Shown: positions 52,858 to 59,863 of the stretch, one piece after another
Layout: each line of letters begins with the position of its first letter
How positions within the stretch are numbered: the first letter of the stretch is position 1
Source of the DNA: Pseudoflavonifractor sp902362925
GTDB taxonomy: Bacteria > Bacillota > Clostridia > Oscillospirales > Oscillospiraceae
Assembly: GCA_902362925.1 (NCBI GenBank)
Contig: CABIYL010000004.1
Length of the DNA stretch: 64,000 nt
Direction: 5' to 3' (one strand)
Made by a program: the position numbers and the translations under genes
The notes under the pieces: generated by a model
The model's input: the letters and a program-made list of their open reading frames with translations, nothing else
The model's database searches: none
What the model was told of the DNA's origin: nothing

Positions 52858-53103
52858 ATGTGGAAGTACACAGTGGAAGTCAACGGAATGATGTGCGGGA
52901 TGTGCGAGGCTCATGTCAATGACGCCGTGCGCAAAGCCTGCCCGGTCAAAAAGGTGAGTTCTTCCCGGAGCAAAAACCAGACCGTGATCCTCTCTGAAAC
53001 AGAGCTGGACACGGAGGCTGTTATGAACGCCATTCGCAGCACGGGGTATGAGGTCGGCACGATCCAGAAGGAGCCGTACAAAAAAAGAGGATTGTTCGGT
53101 TGA
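52858..53103 (+). CDS. HMA-domain metal-binding protein
   Basis: This 81-residue protein has a ferredoxin-like HMA fold with the metal motif GMMCGMC (C13 and C16), like copper chaperones, although the first position is Met-Met rather than Met-Thr. An AAGGAG site precedes the ATG, 6 bases after the methyltransferase stop. As the operon has a DtxR-type operator, it may bind iron or protect against metal mismatch; copper binding is the family default. Confidence 0.85.
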   Translation: MWKYTVEVNGMMCGMCEAHVNDAVRKACPVKKVSSSRSKNQTVILSETELDTEAVMNAIRSTGYEVGTIQKEPYKKRGLFG

Positions 53104-53140
53104 GTTCATTGGCGGCAGCGGTCAGAAAAGAGGCGTGAAT

Positions 53141-53284
53141 ATGAACACGGCAATGCAGTCGTTTGGATATGGATTAGCGGCTCTGCTGTTTTGCATCGCT
53201 ATTCTTGGCGTGTGCCATAATATCAAAAAAGCCGCCCGAAAGGTTTTGAAAAGCCAGCAGCCACATAAGGGCGATCTGTCGTGA
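53141..53284 (+). CDS. small single-span membrane protein
   Basis: This 47-residue protein has one membrane helix (about 8-26) and a basic C-terminal tail. It is 37 bases after the HMA gene on the same strand and probably co-transcribed. No family is recognised; size and position recall the small membrane proteins that accompany Feo or HMA genes. Confidence 0.55.
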   Translation: MNTAMQSFGYGLAALLFCIAILGVCHNIKKAARKVLKSQQPHKGDLS

Positions 53285-53412
53285 GCGGTTGGATTTGCGG
53301 TTGAAATGGTCACAAGCGAATGAAGGAAACCTATTTCCAATGTTAAGTAATTCATAAATTAGTTATCATCAATCCAGACACCGAGCCGAGCAGCACCAAT
53401 CACTCAATAAGA

Positions 53413-53440
53413 AGCAGGACGGGCGATTGCCCGTCCTGCT
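53413..53440. terminator. hairpin between HMA operon and convergent gene
   Basis: AGCAGGACGGGC pairs with GCCCGTCCTGCT around a 4-base loop; CTTCTT follows. Confidence 0.8.
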
Positions 53441-53444
53441 CTTC

Positions 53445-53864
53445 TTAAATAGTGGGTTCACAGTCTTTCATAAAGAATCGTAGGGCCATTGCCGTGACAG
53501 CGATCTCATACTTCGAGTGGATGTCAACTTCCGCGGAAAGGCCAGACAGCATTTTCTCAACATCCGCCACGTCAACACCTGACATTTTCGCAATCGCAGT
53601 TGGCGAAAGATGGTGGCAGGAAACCAGCACTTCTAAAAATGCACTTGTTTTCAAATCGGCATCTTCACAGGCCACAGCATAAAGAAACATGATTTTGTCT
53701 AATACTTTCCGCTGCGCTAAAAGACCTTCCATCTTTCCATGAGCAATGTTATTCACCTGCTCCCGGGAGAGTCCCAAATACCTTGCAAGGGGACTTACAT
53801 CGAACTCATATTTTTCGATCAATGCCGTCACTTTCCCGGCTACATCTTCGATTATAGTCATCAT
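53445..53864 (-). CDS. HTH-like protein of unknown function
   Basis: This 139-residue, mostly helical protein has two segments resembling helix-turn-helix units: VSPLARYLGLSREQVNNIAH (about 23-42) and LSPTAIAKMSGVDVADVEKM (about 86-105). No named family is recognised. It is the 3' gene of the operon running left from the ECF sigma gene, or a separate unit. Confidence 0.55.
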   Translation of the reverse strand: MMTIIEDVAGKVTALIEKYEFDVSPLARYLGLSREQVNNIAHGKMEGLLAQRKVLDKIMFLYAVACEDADLKTSAFLEVLVSCHHLSPTAIAKMSGVDVADVEKMLSGLSAEVDIHSKYEIAVTAMALRFFMKDCEPTI

Positions 53865-53867
53865 CTG

Positions 53868-54104
53868 CTATGGCCTTATGGGAGTTGGCCCACCGGCGGG
53901 ATGGACTGATCCGGATGTAATGGTCACAATGAGGATAAATCCGAAGTAGATGGCAAGGATGGCCAGTAGAATGATAAGAAGTGCCTTGTCTTTACCAGAG
54001 AGAGTTTTCCTTTTCCAAATCAATACAACCAGGATCAAGACAAATGCAATGCCGGCCACGCTGAGAGTAATGTAATTCAACAAGAAATTTAACAAAAATT
54101 CCAT
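53868..54104 (-). CDS. small membrane protein
   Basis: This 78-residue protein has two membrane helices (about 8-30 and 40-62) and a Pro-rich C-terminal tail. AAAGGAGG lies 8 bases before the ATG. It is located between the zinc-ribbon protein and the HTH-like protein on the same strand. Family unknown. Confidence 0.6.
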   Translation of the reverse strand: MEFLLNFLLNYITLSVAGIAFVLILVVLIWKRKTLSGKDKALLIILLAILAIYFGFILIVTITSGSVHPAGGPTPIRP

Positions 54105-54144
54105 CACAATACCTCCTTTTTATCTCACCAGATCCAAGGTTACT

Positions 54145-55458
54145 TCAAGATAGTTCTTCAAAGAGGGATCCTAATTCAAGGTAGAACGCCTCATCGATCT
54201 GGCGGAAAATGCGGCCGTTGTCTGGGCGGTCGTCAATCAGGTAGTAGCTGCCATCCTGCTCGAATGCCAGACAGGTGATCATGTCCGCATGGCTGAGCAG
54301 CTCGTTGTGTATCTGGTACTCAATCCGGATCTCGAAACCATCCTTGAAGTCATAGCCGCCGGTCCCATCCGGTTTCCCGTAGATGTCATGCTCCAAGTCG
54401 AGATAGGGGGCGCTGTCAATGCCCACCAGGATGTCAAAGGCCACATCATCATCTTGGATCTCCACAACGCCCACATTGGAATTACCAACGATTTGTACTA
54501 CCGAAATCCGTTCCGGCATGAAAAAGTCTGTAGCGTCAGGGTCCAGCTCATCATACTGCGGCACAATATAATAGACGGTGGGGTTGAAGTCCACGGTATC
54601 TACATAGCAGGGAATCCGCTCCCCGCCCAAAGTGATCTTCAGGTTCGGTACTTTTTCTGCAGTAGACAGGATGCTGAACAGTGTCCCATCATTTCCGGTT
54701 TCCTCCAGCTCCAACTTTACCGTTGTTCCGAAAATGCTGGTGGATTGGCCCAAGCCGGAATGAGAGGAATTTCCGCCTCCGGGGACATAGACGAGGAAGT
54801 AATACTCTGTGTTGCTGCCGTTAAAATAGTCATAACGCAGGGCATGGGCACGGGTTCCTTCTTGATTCAGGCTATCCAGCCATTCCTGTACCTTTTCTGC
54901 GGCGTCCTCTTGCGACAGGCTCTCCATCTCTGCGAAGTACTCGTCCCTGTTCAATTCCTGCATACTGACGGAGCCGCTGCCTCTTAGCCCCATAAGGCCG
55001 AAGATCGCCAACAGAATCAGCAGCAGCGGGACCAAAAGAATCACCAGAAGGATCTTCCAACCGGTTCGATCCTTGGCACGCACCGGCGTCTGGATGTCGG
55101 CCTGGTACTCCGGGAGCGGTGTGGTGCATCTGGGGCAGACCTTCCAATCCGGCTCTACCGGCGCCTTGCAGTTCGGGCAGGAGGGGCGAAGTTTGGCGCC
55201 GCACTTGGGACAGACCACATAGGTTTCCATGACTGGTGTGTTGCACTGGGGGCATCTGAGGTTCATATAATTCCCACGAACCAGAAGATACACGATGAGT
55301 CCGATGAAAGCAGGGGCCAAGGCTGCCACGATAGCCCAGAGGATGGCATTCATATTCCGCTGTCTGGCGTCACGATAGACGAAAAAACCGACGATAAACG
55401 GCAGAAGGATTATGAGCATCAAAACAATGAACATCGGAATTGTCGCTACTACGCTCAT
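54145..55458 (-). CDS. zinc-ribbon membrane protein
   Basis: This 437-residue protein has two N-terminal membrane helices (about 5-30, 38-62), then two or more CxxC zinc-ribbon pairs (CPQC, CPKC, CPNC and CPRC, about 69-113), a third helix (about 133-157) and a large extracytoplasmic beta-rich domain to the end. Such proteins often act as envelope sensors linked to ECF sigma factors. It overlaps the preceding gene by 4 bases and is in the sigma-factor operon. Confidence 0.8.
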   Translation of the reverse strand: MSVVATIPMFIVLMLIILLPFIVGFFVYRDARQRNMNAILWAIVAALAPAFIGLIVYLLVRGNYMNLRCPQCNTPVMETYVVCPKCGAKLRPSCPNCKAPVEPDWKVCPRCTTPLPEYQADIQTPVRAKDRTGWKILLVILLVPLLLILLAIFGLMGLRGSGSVSMQELNRDEYFAEMESLSQEDAAEKVQEWLDSLNQEGTRAHALRYDYFNGSNTEYYFLVYVPGGGNSSHSGLGQSTSIFGTTVKLELEETGNDGTLFSILSTAEKVPNLKITLGGERIPCYVDTVDFNPTVYYIVPQYDELDPDATDFFMPERISVVQIVGNSNVGVVEIQDDDVAFDILVGIDSAPYLDLEHDIYGKPDGTGGYDFKDGFEIRIEYQIHNELLSHADMITCLAFEQDGSYYLIDDRPDNGRIFRQIDEAFYLELGSLFEELS

Positions 55459-55730
55459 GCTGTCTTTCCTCCTTTACGAGAATAGATGATGGCGATCACC
55501 CCACCGCCGGTTGCAGCCGTAATGATATACCCAAAACAGAGCAGAGAGAGTACCGGGTACCAGTCAATCGCCGAGTACCCCAGCAGTACCGCGGCGACCA
55601 TCAAGAGAAAACCTGCCAAAACTGCAATGGCGGTCTGAAACCGCAGTTTGCGCTGCTCCAGCTCCGCCCGGAGCATTTGCTCATTGAGAACCGGAGGCGT
55701 GCGCTGTTCAAAATCATAAATCTGTTTCAT
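55455..55730 (-). CDS. small membrane protein, possible anti-sigma partner
   Basis: The ATG at 55730 gives 91 residues, with a cytoplasmic N-terminal coiled segment (about 10-30) and two helices (about 35-55, 60-82). It overlaps the sigma gene by 17 bases and the next gene by 4, the classic sigma/anti-sigma layout. It lacks a zinc-binding anti-sigma motif, so an anti-sigma role is inference. Confidence 0.65.
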   Translation of the reverse strand: MKQIYDFEQRTPPVLNEQMLRAELEQRKLRFQTAIAVLAGFLLMVAAVLLGYSAIDWYPVLSLLCFGYIITAATGGGVIAIIYSRKGGKTA

Positions 55731-56202
55731 TTCCAAGCGCCTCCTTGAGCAGCTTTCTGGCTTTATCCAGCCGTGATTTGACGGTTCCGTTGGGAATTCC
55801 CAGGATTTGCGCGGTTGTCGCAATATCCCTGTCGTCGAAATAATAGAGGATTACGGCCAGGCGATACTTTTCCGGCAGATGGTCGATTGCCTCATAGAGC
55901 GGCCTGTAATCCACCTTTTCGGGAGCAGGTATGGAGCGGAGCAGGAACTCCATTTCCTCATTGCTGCGGAAATGGAGAAAGGGACTTTTTGAGAGGCGCC
56001 GCAGGGCGTTCCGGTACAGGTTGACACAGATTTTGGTGAGCCAGGGCTCGAAATCCCGGCTTGTGTCATATCGAGAGAAGTTTTTGACCACCTGCAGCCA
56101 GGTATCCTGGTACAGATCATCTGCCTCCAGCGTGTTGGCGCAGAGGGTCAGGCACAGGCCATAGAGGCGTTTCCCGTATTGATGGATGTACTGATCTATC
56201 AC
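55714..56202 (-). CDS. ECF-type RNA polymerase sigma factor
   Basis: The start is GTG at 56202, 8 bases after AGGAGG; 162 residues. Region 2 (LEADDLYQDTWLQVVKNF, about 33-50) and region 4 (TAQILGIPNGTVKSRLDKAR, about 130-150) identify a sigma-70 ECF factor. It leads an operon with a putative anti-sigma and the zinc-ribbon membrane protein, so it probably answers envelope stress. Confidence 0.88.
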   Translation of the reverse strand: MIDQYIHQYGKRLYGLCLTLCANTLEADDLYQDTWLQVVKNFSRYDTSRDFEPWLTKICVNLYRNALRRLSKSPFLHFRSNEEMEFLLRSIPAPEKVDYRPLYEAIDHLPEKYRLAVILYYFDDRDIATTAQILGIPNGTVKSRLDKARKLLKEALGNETDL

Positions 56203-56223
56203 ACGCTCTGCACCTCCTCTCAC

Positions 56224-56660
56224 CTACATATACAATCGAGAGGGCATCTGGTTCGCCCAGCAAAAGAAAATTCCCATCATAAAATAACTAAGGCAAATAA
56301 TCTTTCATTTTTTGAAAAACAATGCTATTCGATGAATTCCTGAAAGCATCTTTTTTCTTTTTCGCTGGTGACTTCACGGCATCCCTCGCTGCATGGGGCA
56401 GTCAAGAGGAAAGAGAAACGGCCTTTCTCAATGTCAAACTCCATGCAGCCTGTTTCCGGGTCTGCATCGGTCTGCTGGCAGATCGCCGGGTAGCAGCTGT
56501 CAATTCCTCACGGGTTTTCTCTCTTGGTTTCGTCACAGCTTGCCGTCCATTTTTGCCTGCAAACATGGGAAAAGGGCAGTCGTTTACTCGGCCGCCCTCC
56601 AAGGTTTGTAAACTGCTTGTATATGCCACTGTTTAATAACAGTCCGCCAAATTTGCATAG
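56224..56660. other. intergenic region, no convincing gene
   Basis: It should contain the sigma-operon promoter (leftward). Short frames on both strands (for example 56322-56636 and 56402-56629) have no ribosome site or recognised family. I see no operator or terminator I can defend. Confidence 0.5.
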
Positions 56661-56662
56661 AC

Positions 56663-57058
56663 TCATTGCCCGTGCGCATCTTCCCGCATTTTCGTTACCT
56701 GCTCCAAGTGCGCCTGTACCGCCGCGAAGGATTTTTCGCTGATCACATGCTCGATCCGGCAGGCATCCTCGGTCGCAGTCTCCTCGTCCACGCCCAATTC
56801 CATCAGCATCCGGCTCAACACAGTGTGGCGGGTGTACATCGTCTCAGCAATGGCAAGCCCGGTCTCCGTCAGGGTGATCGCTCCGTCAGCATCCACATTC
56901 ACATATCCGTCCTTTTTCAGAATGGACATGGCTCTGCTGACGCTGGGCTTGGTAAAGCCCAACTGCTCTCCCACATCAATAGCCCGAACAAAGGTGCTGT
57001 TCTGTGAGAGAATATAGATGGTTTCCAGATACATCTGGCCAGACTCGTGAATCGCCAT
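56663..57058 (-). CDS. DtxR/IdeR-like iron-dependent regulator
   Basis: The ATG at 57058 (GGAGG site) gives 131 residues: winged helix (about 5-65, recognition VGEQLGFTKPSVSRAMS) and dimerisation domain, no SH3 domain. The metal site reads M9, C100, E103 and H104 (GQMYLETIY, DACRIEH), matching DtxR M10-C102-E105-H106; MntR has Asp and Glu instead of Met and Cys. H78 fits the ancillary site, but the E83 equivalent is not obvious. It is therefore best read as an Fe(II) sensor. It is the strongest candidate to bind the GTTAG-N6-CTAAC operators across the island. Confidence 0.88.
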   Translation of the reverse strand: MAIHESGQMYLETIYILSQNSTFVRAIDVGEQLGFTKPSVSRAMSILKKDGYVNVDADGAITLTETGLAIAETMYTRHTVLSRMLMELGVDEETATEDACRIEHVISEKSFAAVQAHLEQVTKMREDAHGQ

Positions 57059-57146
57059 AGGAACCTCCAAAACGGGCATTTTGCTTATTATAACACAGGC
57101 GTCCGACAAGCGCCATTTTTTCTGTCAGCAAAATCCGTTCGTCCTC

Positions 57147-57175
57147 TTGACAAGCGAATTTGCCCTGTATATAAT
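57147..57175 (+). promoter_or_regulatory. consensus promoter of DUF3793-flavodoxin operon
   Basis: A perfect TTGACA (57147-57152), 17-base spacer and TATAAT (57170-57175). Start point near 57182, which falls on operator 8. Confidence 0.85.
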
Positions 57176-57182
57176 TACATTA

Positions 57183-57198
57183 GTTAGCTACCGCTAAC
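57183..57198. promoter_or_regulatory. DtxR-type operator 8
   Basis: GTTAG-ctaccg-CTAAC at the predicted transcription start of the DUF3793 operon. Confidence 0.8.
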
Positions 57199-57230
57199 CA
57201 AGAGGCGGCGGCTATATATTTGTCGCTTTA

Positions 57231-57246
57231 GTTAGCTATTGCTAAC
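57231..57246. promoter_or_regulatory. DtxR-type operator 9
   Basis: GTTAG-ctattg-CTAAC, 48 bases after operator 8, giving a tandem pair before the same operon. Confidence 0.8.
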
Positions 57247-57319
57247 CGTGTTTACTGTCCGTTTTTTTCAATTTGCTGTACAGTCTTCGCATGGACATGA
57301 TTTTGTGAGGGAAACGCCT

Positions 57320-57871
57320 ATGTCAGAGGATCTGCTGATTCGCCATTGTTCTCCCACCCTGGCCGGGATCAAAACGGGAAACCTCTTTTCCTGTGCCTGT
57401 CCCAGCCGGAAGGATCTGACAAGAGACTTGTGCCGGCTGAACAAAAAGCTGGTGCCCAAGGGCATCCGCATTCTGCCGCTCCGGGTTTGCAAAGGCCGCG
57501 CTTTGATCTACGCCTACCGGCCCAATGCGCTGGAGAGCGATCTGACCGATCACCGCGCCAGAGCGCTGCTTCTGAAATACGGCTATGTGCCGGAAAACCC
57601 CAATGGCTGCGTGGTTCACCTCATCCACCGGCTCCGGAGCGAGGGGGAATTTCCCCATGACATCGGCCTGTTTTTAAGCTATCCGCCGGAGGATGTGCTG
57701 GGCTTTATCTGCAATCGGGCGTGCAATCACAAGTGCGTGGGCTGCTGGAAGGTCTACGGCGATGAACAGGCCGCCAAAAACATCTTTGAAAAATACGAGA
57801 TGTGCAGCAAAATCTACTCCCGGCAGTGGCAGCAAGGGAAATCCATCGAGCAGCTCACCGTGGCTGGTTGA
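57320..57871 (+). CDS. DUF3793 family protein
   Basis: The ATG at 57320 gives 183 residues. A C-terminal cysteine cluster (CNRACNHKCVGCWKVYG, about 134-150) is typical of DUF3793, here with extra cysteines that could hold a metal or cluster. Homologues sit beside flavodoxin and iron genes in Clostridia. The operon (DUF3793-flavodoxin) has a perfect promoter overlaid by two operators, so it should be strongly iron-repressed. A reductive iron-release role is inference. Confidence 0.8.
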   Translation: MSEDLLIRHCSPTLAGIKTGNLFSCACPSRKDLTRDLCRLNKKLVPKGIRILPLRVCKGRALIYAYRPNALESDLTDHRARALLLKYGYVPENPNGCVVHLIHRLRSEGEFPHDIGLFLSYPPEDVLGFICNRACNHKCVGCWKVYGDEQAAKNIFEKYEMCSKIYSRQWQQGKSIEQLTVAG

Positions 57872-57915
57872 TGTTTCTACCATAACAAATCCAGAAAGAA
57901 AGGTCGTTGAGTCTT

Positions 57916-58338
57916 ATGAGTAAAGTTGCAGTTGTGTATTGGAGCGGCACGGGAAACACCGAGGCCATGGCCATGGCGGTGGCCGAAGGAGCCAAAGGCA
58001 AGGGCGCCGAGGTGTCTGTGATCACCGCCGCGGAGTTCTCACCGGAGCAGGTCGGCGAATATTCCGCCATCGCCTTTGGCTGCCCCTCCATGGGGTCGGA
58101 GCAACTGGAGGAGAGCGAGTTCGAGCCTATGTTCACCGCCTGTGAGGGCAGGCTGAGCGGGAAGAATATCGCCCTGTTCGGCTCCTACGGCTGGGGCGAT
58201 GGCGAATGGATGCGCAGCTGGGAGTCCCGCTGCAACGACGACGGCGCCAATCTGGCCTGTGACAGCGTGATCTGCAACGAGACTCCGGACGATGACGCTC
58301 TGGCGGCTTGCCGCGAGCTGGGCGCGTCGCTGGCCTGA
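57916..58338 (+). CDS. flavodoxin
   Basis: The ATG at 57916 gives 140 residues. The FMN phosphate loop WSGTGNTEAMA (about 10-20) and the loop SYGWGDGEWM (about 88-97) are characteristic of short-chain flavodoxins, which replace ferredoxin when iron is scarce. It is 44 bases downstream of DUF3793 and shares its operators, consistent with iron-limited induction. A hairpin follows. Confidence 0.9.
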   Translation: MSKVAVVYWSGTGNTEAMAMAVAEGAKGKGAEVSVITAAEFSPEQVGEYSAIAFGCPSMGSEQLEESEFEPMFTACEGRLSGKNIALFGSYGWGDGEWMRSWESRCNDDGANLACDSVICNETPDDDALAACRELGASLA

Positions 58339-58348
58339 CAAAAACACC

Positions 58349-58384
58349 GCAGAAGGCAGGAGGCGCTCGTCTCCTGCCTTCTGC
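58349..58384 (+). terminator. hairpin after flavodoxin gene
   Basis: A 14-bp stem (58349-58362 with 58371-58384), with no T-run. Confidence 0.65.
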
Positions 58385-58448
58385 CTGTATCCCCAGTCAG
58401 CATAGGCAAAACCATTTCCGAACCCAGAGAAACAGGTCGTGAGAAATC

Positions 58449-59369
58449 ATGCTGAAAGAATATTTATCGAGCCAGGGCTCCGCCACAGGCCGTTGGAGCA
58501 GCAGTATGCCAGGGGTGCAGATCTGCCGGTTTTCCCTGCCGGAGCCGGAGCAGGAACCTCTGCGGTCTGTCCCGGTGTGCGGCGCACCGCTCCAGTTTGA
58601 GGTGCTGTTCTGCCTGACCGGCCGCCTTACTGTCCGAACGTTACAAGGTACCTCCTGCACGGTGGAGGCGCCGGGGATTTTCCTGCTCTCCGACAGCTCC
58701 GCTCTCCGCTCGTGTCGGTACAGCGGAAATCTGGGCGGCATTTTGATCGCCGTAGACGCCAAAGCCGCAAAGGAAAGCCTTGTGACGGTCTGCTCCACTC
58801 TGGGTATGAAGCTGGACACCAGGATTGTCAAGAAAAAGATGACAGCAAGAAACGGCTGCACGGCCCTGTGCAGCACACCTTGGACGCAGGCATTTTTTGA
58901 AACCGTTCGCTGTCTGACAGAGCAGGAGCAGGAACGCTACTGTGTTTTCAAGTCGGTAGAACTGCTGTATCTGCTCTGCACCGAGGTATCTGAATCGAAT
59001 GGCTCTCTCTCCGGCTCAGGCTGCCCAGTATCCCACAGTCTGTTGGAAGTCAAGGCATACATCCAGACGCATCTGTCTGATAAGCTTACCATTGCGTTCC
59101 TCTGCAAACAGTTTTCGCTTTCCCCGACCTTCTTGAAAGAAGGGTTCCGCCGCGCCTATGGCATGCCGATTCACAGCTTTTTGGTTCAACAGCGCCTCCG
59201 ACGGGCACAAGAGCTGATCTGCACCACCCGGATGCCCATTCAGCAAATTGCGCAGGCTGTAGGGTATGAGGGTATGAGCCAGTTCAACGCAGCGTTCAAG
59301 CGGGAGTATGGCATGACTCCCGGCCAGTACAGAAAAATGTCGGAAACCGCAACTCCGCGTCCGTTTTGA
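58449..59369 (+). CDS. AraC-family regulator of ferrosome-like locus
   Basis: This 306-residue protein has a cupin-like sensor half (about 40-150, cysteine-containing) and AraC domain (about 200-295; IAFLCKQFSLSPTFLKEGF, IQQIAQAVGYEGMSQFNAAF, TPGQYRK). It lies directly upstream of the microprotein, DUF6110 and P1B ATPase genes on the same strand. The promoter after it has a good -10 (TACAAT, 59396-59401) but no -35 at proper spacing, as expected for an AraC-activated promoter. It is a candidate activator of the locus. Confidence 0.85.
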   Translation: MLKEYLSSQGSATGRWSSSMPGVQICRFSLPEPEQEPLRSVPVCGAPLQFEVLFCLTGRLTVRTLQGTSCTVEAPGIFLLSDSSALRSCRYSGNLGGILIAVDAKAAKESLVTVCSTLGMKLDTRIVKKKMTARNGCTALCSTPWTQAFFETVRCLTEQEQERYCVFKSVELLYLLCTEVSESNGSLSGSGCPVSHSLLEVKAYIQTHLSDKLTIAFLCKQFSLSPTFLKEGFRRAYGMPIHSFLVQQRLRRAQELICTTRMPIQQIAQAVGYEGMSQFNAAFKREYGMTPGQYRKMSETATPRPF

Positions 59370-59439
59370 CAGCGACAAACACCCACCTTTTCTGCTACAA
59401 TAATCAGACATTCCAAAGCATTCAGAAGGAGTGACAGCG

Positions 59440-59520
59440 ATGAAACAGCATCGTTTTTGGGCGTGGGGCGCTGTGATCTGCATGATTATGGTCATGGTCA
59501 CCGGCTACAAACGGAAATAA
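59440..59520 (+). CDS. 26-residue membrane microprotein
   Basis: ATG preceded by AGAAGGAGTGACAGCG; the product reads MKQHRFWAWGAVICMIMVMV, then TGYKRK. Basic ends flank a single hydrophobic span of about 14 residues. It lies 18 bases before the DUF6110 gene in the ferrosome-like operon. The strong ribosome site and position argue that it is real. Function unknown. Confidence 0.65.
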   Translation: MKQHRFWAWGAVICMIMVMVTGYKRK

Positions 59521-59538
59521 GGGAAAGGAAGGATCACA

Positions 59539-59811
59539 ATGAGCGTTTATACGAAACTTGCCTGCTTTGCGGGTGGTGCGTTGTTTGGTTCTTTTGGCAT
59601 CAAGCTGCTGTCCAGCAAGGACGCCAAGAAAGCCTATGTCCATGTCACGGCCGCCGGCCTGCGGATGAAGGATTCGGTCATGGGGACTGTGACCACGGTG
59701 CAGGAAAACGCCGCGGACATTCTGGCCTCCGCCAAGGAGCTGAATGAGGACCGGGCTGCGAAGGAAGCGGAGGAAGCCGCCGCTGCCAATCTAGAGAGCG
59801 AAGAAGCCTGA
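59539..59811 (+). CDS. DUF6110 family protein (FezA-like candidate)
   Basis: This 90-residue protein has an N-terminal glycine-rich membrane segment (FAGGALFGSFGIKLL, about 9-23) and a long Ala/Glu-rich amphipathic helix to the end. GGAAAGGAAGG precedes the ATG. DUF6110 genes pair with P1B ATPases like the one downstream. The layout of a small membrane-associated protein plus FezB-type ATPase matches ferrosome (fez) clusters; equivalence to FezA is inference. Confidence 0.75.
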   Translation: MSVYTKLACFAGGALFGSFGIKLLSSKDAKKAYVHVTAAGLRMKDSVMGTVTTVQENAADILASAKELNEDRAAKEAEEAAAANLESEEA

Positions 59812-59818
59812 TTGACCC

Positions 59819-59847
59819 AGAGGGAGCCGCCAGCGGCTCCCTCTTTT
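59819..59847 (+). terminator. intra-operon terminator before P1B ATPase
   Basis: AGAGGGAGCCG (59819-59829) pairs with CGGCTCCCTCT (59834-59844), then TTT. Partial read-through would make the DUF6110 protein more abundant than the ATPase. Confidence 0.75.
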
Positions 59848-59863
59848 CGTGAAGGAGGAACCT

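Noticed and set aside
56322..56636. 104-residue frame in the gap before the DtxR gene
   Set aside because: No ribosome site, no family resemblance, and a competing frame on the other strand; left as unannotated.
57710..57770. Cysteine cluster read as a radical SAM motif
   Set aside because: Spacing is not CxxxCxxC in a radical SAM context and the rest of the protein matches DUF3793.
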